NCBI GenBank assembly: GCA_944389545.1 | Contig: CALXMT010000005.1 | Coordinates: forward strand, 42,191-106,190 | DNA: 64,000 bases | Source of the DNA: an uncultured Kiritimatiellota bacterium | Lineage (GTDB): Bacteria; Verrucomicrobiota; Kiritimatiellia; RFP12; DVOR01 | Reading direction: 5' to 3' | Shown: positions 31,707 through 39,254 of the stretch, piece by piece | How positions within the stretch are numbered: the first letter of the stretch is position 1 | Layout: each line of letters starts with the position of its first letter | Position numbers and translations under genes: made by a program | The notes under the pieces: generated by a model | The model's database searches: none | Seen by the model: the letters and a program-made list of their open reading frames with translations, nothing else | Told to the model about the DNA's origin: nothing

Positions 31707-32852
31707 ATGCCGCGCGTCCTCTACATCCACACCCAGGCCCTGCGGGCCGAAAGCCCGCACGCCCGGCGCACCTTTGAGATGCTCACGCTCATGCGCCGCG
31801 CCGGCCTTGAGGTGGATGTGCTCACCTTGCCGCGAGGGGATGCCTGGCCCAAGGGATTGGCCGACCACGTCTATCGGACGTTGCCTGTGCCGTTCGCGCG
31901 CTCGCTTCCGCCTTACGGTTCCGGCTTGCGCCGACGCTGGGCCACCGTGGTGACGGCCCTCGCGGCGGCACGGCTCTTGCTCCACAAGCACTATGACGTG
32001 GTCCATTGCGCCGACCGCGCCGTGCGTGTGGGGGCGCTCCTGGCCTGGCTCTTTGGCGTGCGCCTGGTCTTTGAGTGGCGCACGGCCTCCGGTCACGACT
32101 TGACGGCATGGGCCCGTGCCCGCAGCAAACGCTCTCGCCGTGCCGTGGGGTTGATCATTGCCGATTATCCCTGCCATCCCGCAGGCCTGCGCGAGACGGG
32201 GCTCTTAGGGCGTATCGCCGTCATCCCGCCCCTCCCCGCGCCATCCATCACGCCGCTCCAGCCGCCCCCTGCCAGGCCCAAAGGCTCCTCGCAGCTCTTC
32301 CGGCTGGCGGTCTTCTCCCTGACCCCGGATCTCTCCGACCTGAGCGACTTCCTGGAGGCCCTGCCGCGGCTGATTGAGCGCCCCAATATCCGCGTCTCCA
32401 TCGCCGGGGGCACACCCGCCGCCGCCGAGCGGTTGCGCAAGCGGTGCGCCGAGACGCTCCCCGCCGACGCCCAGCCGGGCATCCGTCCCGCCATTGCCGG
32501 CCCGGCCGAGTTCTCAACCTTTGTCGCGCCGGCCGACCTGGTCTTCTTCCCCGCCGCCTCCGGCCCCCTGCCGCCGCCGGAATTGCTTGACGCCATGGCT
32601 TCCCGCCGCGCCATTCTCGCCGTCCGATGCCCCGCCTACGAAGGCCTGCTCAATGGGACAAACGCGATGCTCATCGATTCCGATGCGCGTTCGTTGGCCC
32701 TTGGCGTGCTCCGTCACCTGCGTGCCCCTTGCCTCTGCGTCGACCATGCCTGCGCCGCCGCAGAAACCGTCGCCGCCGAGCGTTCCATCGCCGCCGCCGC
32801 AGAATCCCTCCGCGCCTGTTACGCCCTTGCCCTTGACCAGGAGGCCCCATGA
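31707..32852 (+). CDS. Glycosyltransferase family 4-like protein
   Basis: A 381-residue protein with the GT-B layout. The N-terminal half resembles the acceptor-binding domain of GT4 enzymes (YIHTQALRAESPHARRTFEM, then YDVVHCADRAVRVGALLA and VFEWRTASGHD); the C-terminal half carries a degenerate donor domain (LVFFPAASGPLPPPELLDAM, in place of the usual E-x7-E motif of the family). Overall it is a divergent GT4 with an unusual linker rich in Pro. It sits between thrB and an FkbH-like gene, with gaps of three bases and a four-base overlap, so it probably decorates the same product. Confidence 0.75.
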   Translation: MPRVLYIHTQALRAESPHARRTFEMLTLMRRAGLEVDVLTLPRGDAWPKGLADHVYRTLPVPFARSLPPYGSGLRRRWATVVTALAAARLLLHKHYDVVHCADRAVRVGALLAWLFGVRLVFEWRTASGHDLTAWARARSKRSRRAVGLIIADYPCHPAGLRETGLLGRIAVIPPLPAPSITPLQPPPARPKGSSQLFRLAVFSLTPDLSDLSDFLEALPRLIERPNIRVSIAGGTPAAAERLRKRCAETLPADAQPGIRPAIAGPAEFSTFVAPADLVFFPAASGPLPPPELLDAMASRRAILAVRCPAYEGLLNGTNAMLIDSDARSLALGVLRHLRAPCLCVDHACAAAETVAAERSIAAAAESLRACYALALDQEAP

Positions 32853-34285
32853 AAATCGCCCTCTTTGCGGACAGTGCAACGCCCTTCGTGGAGCGGGCCT
32901 TGGCGCGCCTCACAGGTGCCGAGGTAAAGGCATGGCCCTTCACGTGGCCGCTTGCCGCGCAAGAGGAACTGAGGGCCTATCAACCCGATTGGGTGCTTGT
33001 CTGGGCCTGCGCCGAGGCCGCCCAATTCCCGGACGTGGCTCCGCTCCTGGCATTGCCGTTTCGCTTTATTGTGCCCAACCTTGTCACGCGCGATGACGGC
33101 ACGATGGGAAGCTTGGCGCTCAGCGAGCCGTCAAGTCTTCGTGCGCGGATTCTCGCTTGGAACGCAAGGTTGATGGAACTGGCGCAAACCCACGCGAACC
33201 TCTCTTTGGTGGATCTTGACGGCGTGCAGGCGCGTCTGGGACGTGAGAAGACCTTCGATCCGCGCCTCTGGGAAGTGGCCGCACTGGCGCTCACGCCGGA
33301 GGGTGCGGAGGCTTTCGCCGCGCGAGTGGCAGACGTACTCCGCGCCGCCGCCGGACACGTCCGCAAGGTCTTGGTGACGGATCTCGATGGCACGCTGTGG
33401 GACGGCATCGTCAGTGAAGTGGGGCCGGAAGGCATCGCCCCTGAAGGGCCTGGGCGTCGCGCCTATCGGGACTGGCTCCGCGCCCTCGCCGCGCGGGGCG
33501 TCCTCCTGGCCGTTGCCTCGCACAACGACCAAGATGTGGCACGGGCCGCCTTCAACCGTCCCGACCTGGAGATGACGCCGGACGACTTCCTGGCCTTCGA
33601 GGCCGACTGGGGTCCCAAGCCTGATATGCTCCGCCGCATCGCCGCACGCCTCCATGTGGGAACCGATGCGTTGGTCTTTGTGGACGACCGTCCCGAGCAA
33701 CGTGCCCAAGTCCGCGAGGCCCTCCCCGAGGTCGCCGTGCCGGAAATGCCAGAGGATCCCGCCCGCTGGGTGGAATTCCTGGCCGGACAGAATCTCTTCG
33801 AGGCCGCCCAACTGACCGCGGATGACCGACTCCGAGCCCAAAGCCTGCGCGATGAAGCCGCCCGCGCAGAGGCCGCCGCCACGCTCTCGCCGGAGGCCTA
33901 CCTCGCCTCGCTCAACCAAGAGCTGACTGCCGAGCCCTTGGGACCTGGGAACCTTGCCCGTGCCGCGCAATTGACCCAGCGGTGCAACCAATTCAACATG
34001 CGCGGGACGCGTCACACCGAAGCCGACCTAATGGGGCGCCGCGGATGGGTCTACCGTCTGCGCGACCGCTTCGGGGACCTCGGGGCCATCTCCGCCGTAG
34101 TGTTGGAGGGCGACTTCATCGAGACCTGGGTCATCAGTTGCCGCGCACTCAATCGCGGCGTGGAAAAGCTCATCCTCGACCACCTGCGCACGCAGTGCCC
34201 CACGCTCCACGGTGACTATGTCCCCTCCGACCGCAACGGCCGGTGCGCAACCATCTACAAAGACTATGGGGTGCCCACGCCATGA
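32849..34285 (+). CDS. FkbH-like protein (HAD-IIIC phosphatase with acyltransferase-like domain)
   Basis: A 478-residue protein with the three-part FkbH layout: an N-terminal SGNH-like region (1-165), a HAD domain with VTDLDGTLWDGI (Asp178/Asp180), the motif 2 Ser in VASHND, Lys257 in GPKPD and the acidic VDDRP (278-282), and a C-terminal GNAT-like domain (LTQRCNQFNMRGTRHTEADL). FkbH enzymes take 1,3-bisphosphoglycerate, remove a phosphate and load the glyceryl group onto an acyl carrier protein. The next gene is such a carrier, overlapping by four bases. All HAD residues are intact, so it should be active. Confidence 0.88.
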   Translation: MKIALFADSATPFVERALARLTGAEVKAWPFTWPLAAQEELRAYQPDWVLVWACAEAAQFPDVAPLLALPFRFIVPNLVTRDDGTMGSLALSEPSSLRARILAWNARLMELAQTHANLSLVDLDGVQARLGREKTFDPRLWEVAALALTPEGAEAFAARVADVLRAAAGHVRKVLVTDLDGTLWDGIVSEVGPEGIAPEGPGRRAYRDWLRALAARGVLLAVASHNDQDVARAAFNRPDLEMTPDDFLAFEADWGPKPDMLRRIAARLHVGTDALVFVDDRPEQRAQVREALPEVAVPEMPEDPARWVEFLAGQNLFEAAQLTADDRLRAQSLRDEAARAEAAATLSPEAYLASLNQELTAEPLGPGNLARAAQLTQRCNQFNMRGTRHTEADLMGRRGWVYRLRDRFGDLGAISAVVLEGDFIETWVISCRALNRGVEKLILDHLRTQCPTLHGDYVPSDRNGRCATIYKDYGVPTP

Positions 34286-34506
34286 TTGAGACAATCCGCG
34301 AGATGTTGGCCGAGATTCTGCGACGCGAGGTACCGACGCTCACGCCGGAAACGCCTTTTGAGACGTTGCCGGGGTGGGACTCCGTCGTCCACCTCTCCAT
34401 CTTGATGGAAGCCGAACGCCGATTCGGCCTCACCTTCACCGCCGCGCAAATGATTGGCATGAAGACCGTCGGCGATCTCCTCGTTCTGTTGGAGGCCAAG
34501 CCATGA
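34282..34506 (+). CDS. Acyl carrier protein (first of two)
   Basis: A 74-residue acyl carrier protein. The phosphopantetheine attachment Ser is Ser34 in LPGWDSVVHLSILMEAE; the usual D-S-L is D-S-V here, as in many discrete carriers of secondary metabolism or polysaccharide loci. It overlaps its neighbours on both sides by four bases (ATGA), so FkbH, carrier and ketosynthase are tightly coupled. It is probably the partner of the FkbH-like protein. Confidence 0.88.
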   Translation: MIETIREMLAEILRREVPTLTPETPFETLPGWDSVVHLSILMEAERRFGLTFTAAQMIGMKTVGDLLVLLEAKP

Positions 34507-35456
34507 ACCAGACCTTCCATGGGCTTCGCCTGGAGGCCGTCTCCTGTGTGGTGCCGGATTATCGCACGACCATCGAGGACTATGCCGCGCGCTTCGGCAA
34601 GGACATCGCCGAGCGGTATAGCAAGGTCGTTGGCATTCAGCAAACCTTTAACGCCAAGCCGGGAACGAAGGTGACGGACTTGGTCCGCATGGCCGCTGAC
34701 CCGCTTTTGGAAGAACATCGTGCGGAGATAGACGTCCTCCTCCATGTGACGCAGACACCGCACCTCGATGCGCCGCCGGAATCCTGCCTTCTGCAACGGT
34801 ATTTGGGCCTGGGCGAGCACGTCATCGCGTTGGACATCAACCAGGGCTGCGCCGGCTTCATGGTCGCCCTTCAGACCGCCGCGCACTTCTTGCTCCATCC
34901 CTCCGTACGGCACGTCCTCATCTGCGGCGGCGATGTCCTCTCCAACCGCGTCGATGAGAACGACCACGCCACCGCCTTCATGTTCAGCGACGTGGGCTTC
35001 GCGGCGCTTGTCGGGCGCGGCGACGATGACTGGGCCTTCGCAAACGGCACCGCCGGCTCAGAGGCCATCAGCCTACCCCACGACGGGACCTTTAAGATGG
35101 ACGGCACGGATGTCTTCAACTTCACCGTCTCCAAGGTGCCGGAACAAATCCTCTCCCTCCGCACGCCCGAGGTCGACTGTCTCCTCCTTCACCAATCCAA
35201 CGCCTTCATCATGCGGCAAATCGGCCGTCTCTGCGGCTTCGCGCCCGAACAGGTGCCGATGAACATCGCGGACTACGGCAACGCCTCCTCCGCCAGCATT
35301 CCGCTTCTCCTCTGCGACCTCGCCCAAAACCACGGCTGGCGCGGCAAGCGCACCGCCATCCTCTCCGGCTACGGGTGCGGCCTCACCTGGGTCTCCGCTC
35401 GGATACCCCTTGACTTCGATTCCACACACTTCTCCTTCTCCATCTATGTGACATGA
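34503..35456 (+). CDS. 3-oxoacyl-ACP synthase III-like protein (KAS III)
   Basis: A 317-residue thiolase-fold condensing enzyme. The catalytic triad of KAS III is intact: Cys116 in DINQGCAGFMVALQ, His230 in CLLLHQSNAFI and Asn260 in DYGNASSASIP. The ATG at 34503 overlaps the carrier-protein stop by four bases. Set between two acyl carrier proteins and next to an FkbH-like protein, it resembles the KAS III-like enzymes that join glyceryl-ACP to a beta-ketoacyl chain in tetronate synthesis, or acyl-transfer enzymes of polysaccharide loci. Ordinary FabH of fatty acid synthesis is less likely in this context. Confidence 0.88.
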   Translation: MNQTFHGLRLEAVSCVVPDYRTTIEDYAARFGKDIAERYSKVVGIQQTFNAKPGTKVTDLVRMAADPLLEEHRAEIDVLLHVTQTPHLDAPPESCLLQRYLGLGEHVIALDINQGCAGFMVALQTAAHFLLHPSVRHVLICGGDVLSNRVDENDHATAFMFSDVGFAALVGRGDDDWAFANGTAGSEAISLPHDGTFKMDGTDVFNFTVSKVPEQILSLRTPEVDCLLLHQSNAFIMRQIGRLCGFAPEQVPMNIADYGNASSASIPLLLCDLAQNHGWRGKRTAILSGYGCGLTWVSARIPLDFDSTHFSFSIYVT

Positions 35457-35671
35457 ACGACACCGACATCCTCGCCGAACTGGCCGACATCCTCGCCGCG
35501 CCCGAACCCCTCACCCCCGAGACCCCGCTTGAGCCCCCGCTCACGTGGGATTCCATGGCCCTTTTGGCCTATCTCGCCTTCCTCCGCTTCCGCTTCAACA
35601 AACTCCTCCCCGGCGTCTCCTGCAAAGACTTCCGCACCGTCGCCGACCTCCTCGCCCACACCCACGTCTAA
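35453..35671 (+). CDS. Acyl carrier protein (second, divergent)
   Basis: A 72-residue carrier protein with the attachment Ser34 in LTWDSMALLAYLAFLRFRF. It shares the W-D-S core and overall length with the first carrier but is otherwise quite different, so the two probably carry different acyl groups. It overlaps the KAS III stop by four bases. The following helicase-like gene begins 15 bases later and is not obviously part of the same pathway. Confidence 0.83.
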   Translation: MNDTDILAELADILAAPEPLTPETPLEPPLTWDSMALLAYLAFLRFRFNKLLPGVSCKDFRTVADLLAHTHV

Positions 35672-35686
35672 CCCCTCCAAACCGCC

Positions 35687-38600
35687 ATGCTGAAGACCGG
35701 CCTCTACGAACAGGTGCTGAACGAAGCGTTGGTCCACGCCCTCGCGGAAATCCCAACGGACCGCAAGGCCTTTAAGACCATTGAGTCGGCGGAGGCCCCA
35801 AAAATACTGGCGCAGTATGTGGCTGGCCTTGTGCAACGCGGCTTGGAAAACCTTTCTGACAAGGATAAATCGCTTGCAGATCAGATAGGATTGGTCAATC
35901 GAATCATTGGCCAAATCGGCGCAAGCATTGGTGAACCTTGGCCGCCAGAATGTGAAGTAGCCGCGCAGGCACAACTGTTGCGCGCGGTGTTAAGGGAACA
36001 GTCCCCCTTGCAGATGAATGTCAAGTCTGCCAGCGATTTGCCACGCCCGGAGACATCACTTGCTCAAAGCTCCCTCTTCACCGGGACACCAAAAGAACCC
36101 CAATTGGCCTCTGAGCTGAAGAAGGAAATCCTTTCTGCTGATCGGATTGACTGGTTGGTCTCCTTCGTCAAGTGGAGCGGCTTGCGGTTGTTGCGGGATG
36201 AGTTGACCATCTTTGCCAACCGAGGCGGACGCTTACGTGTCATCACCACCTCGTATATCGGCGCGACAGACTTGAAGGCGGTGGAGTGGTTAAGTGCGTT
36301 GCCCCACGCGCAGATCAAAATCAGCTACGACACCAAGTTGACCCGTTTGCACGCGAAGGCCTATTGTTTCATCCGGGAGACCGGTTTTTCAACGGCGTAC
36401 ATCGGCTCCTCAAATCTGTCCAACCCGGCCTTATCGGAAGGGCTGGAGTGGAATGTCAAGGTGACGCGCCAAGACCAGCCGGAGACAATGGCAAAGGTCG
36501 AGGCGACCTTCGAGACCTACTGGAACGATAACCGTTTCGTTACCTTTGACGGTGCAAAAAAGGAAGATCGCGACCGTCTCGAAACGGCCTTGCAGATAGC
36601 CCGAGGACAAACCCAAAAGGAAGATGGTGCAAATCCCTACATAATGGACATCCATCCCTTCGCCTATCAGCAAGAAATCCTCGACAACTTGGCCGCAGAA
36701 CGCACCATCCATGGCCGTTGGAAAAACCTGGTGGTGGCTGCGACGGGTACCGGCAAGACTGTCATTGCTGCTTTGGACTTCAGGCGATTCCGCAGGGCCC
36801 GCGTCGGAAAGACCTGTCGCCTCCTCTTCGTGGCGCACCGCGAAGAGCTCTTGCAACAGGGGTTGTACACCTTTCGTTCAGTCTTGAAAGACCCCAATTT
36901 TGGGGACGTGATGGCTGGAGGTAAAACCCCGGATCAATGCGACCATCTCTTCATCACAGTCCAAACCCTCAACTCCCGGAATCTCACCGGACTCCTACCC
37001 GCGAATTACTACGACTACATCGTTGTGGACGAATTCCATCACGCCGCGGCGGATACCTATCAAACACTGTTGGGATATTTCAAGCCGCAAATCCTGCTTG
37101 GTTTGACCGCCACGCCGGAACGTATGGACGGACAAAGCATCCTGAAGTACTTTGACGACCACACCGCGGCGGAAATCCGTCTGCCGGAGGCCATCGAACG
37201 TGGCTTGCTCTGCCCCTTCCAATATTTCGGCGTGACAGACGACTCCGTTGACCTGCGTAAGGTAAAATGGTCTCGTGGCCGTTATGACCAACGAGAACTC
37301 GCACGCGTTTACACCTTGGACGATCAGGTGGCGAAAGCCCGTGCCGTCGCCATCGCCCAAAAATTACTGGAGTATTCCACAAACCTCACGGACGTGAAAG
37401 CCCTCGGCTTCTGTGTCTCCGTTGAACACGCCAAGTTTATGGCAGAACAATTCAATGCCATGAAGATTCCCTCCAGGGCACTCTCTGGCCTGAGTTCCGC
37501 GGAAGAACGTCAAGAGGTACCGGTCCTCCTCAAGGAAGGGAAAATCAAGAGTATCTTCGTTGTTGACCTCTACAACGAAGGTGTGGATATCCCGGAGGTC
37601 AACACCGTCCTCTTCCTGCGCCCCACGGAATCTCTGACCGTCTTCTTGCAACAACTCGGACGCGGCCTGCGCTTGTCCGAAGGGAAAGAGTGCCTGACCG
37701 TGTTGGACTTCATTGGCCAAGCCAACACGCATTATAACTTTGAAAGCAAGTTCCGTGCCTTGCTTCAGAACACCACGCAAGGGATTGGTACAGCCATCAA
37801 AGCCGGCTTCCCCAATGTTCCCAAAGGATGTAGCATTCAGTTGGAACGCGTGGCCGCAAAGTATGTCCTCGACAACGTACACGCCGCGTATGAGCGCGCC
37901 AATGGGTTACTCGCTCGGATGCAAGACTTCGAGGAAGAATCCGAACGACATCTGACATTGGCGAACTTTCTCGACTTCTATCAGCTCGACCCACGGACCC
38001 TCTATCGCCGTTTACCATCGTTCGCCTGGGCGCGTGCCAAAATCCAGGACCTCACCTTCGACGTGAATCCTGAGTTCGAGAAGTCGATGCGCAAAGCCTT
38101 TGCGCGCTTCTCCGTGACAGATTCCAAGGAATGGATTCGGTTCTTGTTGGACGTCCTGCCACGCTTGGCAGAACTGGATGTCACGAAACTGTCCCTGCGT
38201 GAACAACGCATGATGCAGATGTTCTACGCCACAATTTGGCCGAATGGCGTTGAGGATTGGCACGCCCCTGCCGTCCGCGACCGACTCCGCCAGTTAGCCG
38301 AATGCGACACCTTACGCAATGAACTGATTGACCTTCTGCAGTACCGACTCGACAAGATTGACTTCGTCTCTGAACCGCTCAATATCGGTGTGCCGGAGTG
38401 CCCGTTGGAGTTGCATTGTCATTACACACGCGACCAACTCTTCGTGGCCTTGGACTATCTCAATCCAGGAAACATCCGAGAAGGCGTCAAATGGTTGCCG
38501 GAGAAACAATTGGACGTTTTCCTCGTGACGCTCAAGAAAACAGAAAAGAATTACTCTCCCACAACGCTCTACCAAGACTACGCCATCAACGAGACGTTCT

Positions 38601-38872
38601 TCCATTGGCAAAGCCAGAGCACCACGTCGGCGACCTCCCCCACTGCTCAGCGCTACATCCACCATCAAGAGCGCGGTTCGCGCGTTCTCCTCTTTGCGCG
38701 CGAAGCGCAGGAGGATGCCATCGATTCCACAAATAGGGCGGCTTACCTCTGTCTAGGAACGGCGCGTTACGTCAAACACGAAGGCTCATGCCCGATGAGC
38801 ATCACCTGGGAACTGGACACGCCCATCCCTGCACGCTTCCTGAAAGAGGCCCGCAAACTCCTCGCCGGCTAA
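35687..38872 (+). CDS. PLD-helicase-DUF3427 fusion, putative defence or DNA-processing enzyme
   Basis: A 1061-residue multi-domain protein. An N-terminal part (1-130) precedes a phospholipase D-like nuclease module with HAKAYCFIRETGFSTAYIGS then SNLSNPAL (about residue 222). A superfamily II helicase follows with Walker A ATGTGKTVIAAL (about 351), VVDEFHHA (about 446), GLTATPERMDG and motif VI QQLGRGLRLSEG. The C-terminal 200 residues resemble DUF3427. Such fusions occur in defence islands. Its base composition is visibly lower in GC than its neighbours, which suggests transfer. It follows the carrier-protein cluster by 15 bases; I see no methylase or other defence partner. Confidence 0.85.
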   Translation: MLKTGLYEQVLNEALVHALAEIPTDRKAFKTIESAEAPKILAQYVAGLVQRGLENLSDKDKSLADQIGLVNRIIGQIGASIGEPWPPECEVAAQAQLLRAVLREQSPLQMNVKSASDLPRPETSLAQSSLFTGTPKEPQLASELKKEILSADRIDWLVSFVKWSGLRLLRDELTIFANRGGRLRVITTSYIGATDLKAVEWLSALPHAQIKISYDTKLTRLHAKAYCFIRETGFSTAYIGSSNLSNPALSEGLEWNVKVTRQDQPETMAKVEATFETYWNDNRFVTFDGAKKEDRDRLETALQIARGQTQKEDGANPYIMDIHPFAYQQEILDNLAAERTIHGRWKNLVVAATGTGKTVIAALDFRRFRRARVGKTCRLLFVAHREELLQQGLYTFRSVLKDPNFGDVMAGGKTPDQCDHLFITVQTLNSRNLTGLLPANYYDYIVVDEFHHAAADTYQTLLGYFKPQILLGLTATPERMDGQSILKYFDDHTAAEIRLPEAIERGLLCPFQYFGVTDDSVDLRKVKWSRGRYDQRELARVYTLDDQVAKARAVAIAQKLLEYSTNLTDVKALGFCVSVEHAKFMAEQFNAMKIPSRALSGLSSAEERQEVPVLLKEGKIKSIFVVDLYNEGVDIPEVNTVLFLRPTESLTVFLQQLGRGLRLSEGKECLTVLDFIGQANTHYNFESKFRALLQNTTQGIGTAIKAGFPNVPKGCSIQLERVAAKYVLDNVHAAYERANGLLARMQDFEEESERHLTLANFLDFYQLDPRTLYRRLPSFAWARAKIQDLTFDVNPEFEKSMRKAFARFSVTDSKEWIRFLLDVLPRLAELDVTKLSLREQRMMQMFYATIWPNGVEDWHAPAVRDRLRQLAECDTLRNELIDLLQYRLDKIDFVSEPLNIGVPECPLELHCHYTRDQLFVALDYLNPGNIREGVKWLPEKQLDVFLVTLKKTEKNYSPTTLYQDYAINETFFHWQSQSTTSATSPTAQRYIHHQERGSRVLLFAREAQEDAIDSTNRAAYLCLGTARYVKHEGSCPMSITWELDTPIPARFLKEARKLLAG

Positions 38873-39204
38873 CTGGCTTACAATAGAGTTCTGAGAGAAG
38901 TCAAGCCCCCAATCGTGTCCATGGAAATCCGCAGTCCTTTTTTGCCCCACAAAGACATCTGTGTGCGCAATGCCTGGGTTCCATCGGTTGCTCTGCTACT
39001 ATGCCGCTGACCGCGATCGCCGTCCTTCGTTTCGTGCCTTGTCGATTTCTCGGAGACTCCATTCATCGCCCGCAGGAGCGATGGTCGGGCCAGGAACAGT
39101 GCGGCTACGTCACTTTTGCCCTAGCGCCTACTACGTTTTCCTGGCGAACTTCCCCCAGGCGTATTGGCACGTTTGGTGACGATGAAGAAGTGTACAGGGA
39201 AGTG
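38873..39204. repeat. Gene-free stretch with decayed family B repeat
   Basis: Bases 38915-39075 resemble a strongly diverged family B module: GTGTCCATGGAAATCCGC, then CACAAAGACA, then CCGCTGACCGCGATCGCC and GCCTTGTCGATTTCTCGG, all echoing 22375-22505. No gene or terminator is evident after the helicase stop. Confidence 0.6.
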
Positions 39205-39213
39205 TGCTATAAT
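39205..39213 (+). promoter_or_regulatory. Putative extended -10 promoter of the GH84 unit
   Basis: TGCTATAAT lies 41 bases before the start codon. No -35 hexamer is visible. Confidence 0.55.
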
Positions 39214-39254
39214 GATTGACACTTAAAGGAAAACCCGAGAGAAGAAAGGCTCAA

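Noticed and set aside
34503..35456. FabH of ordinary fatty acid synthesis
   Set aside because: No fab genes adjoin it. Its overlap with two carrier proteins and an FkbH-like gene favours a specialised condensing enzyme, although sequence alone cannot exclude a primary role.
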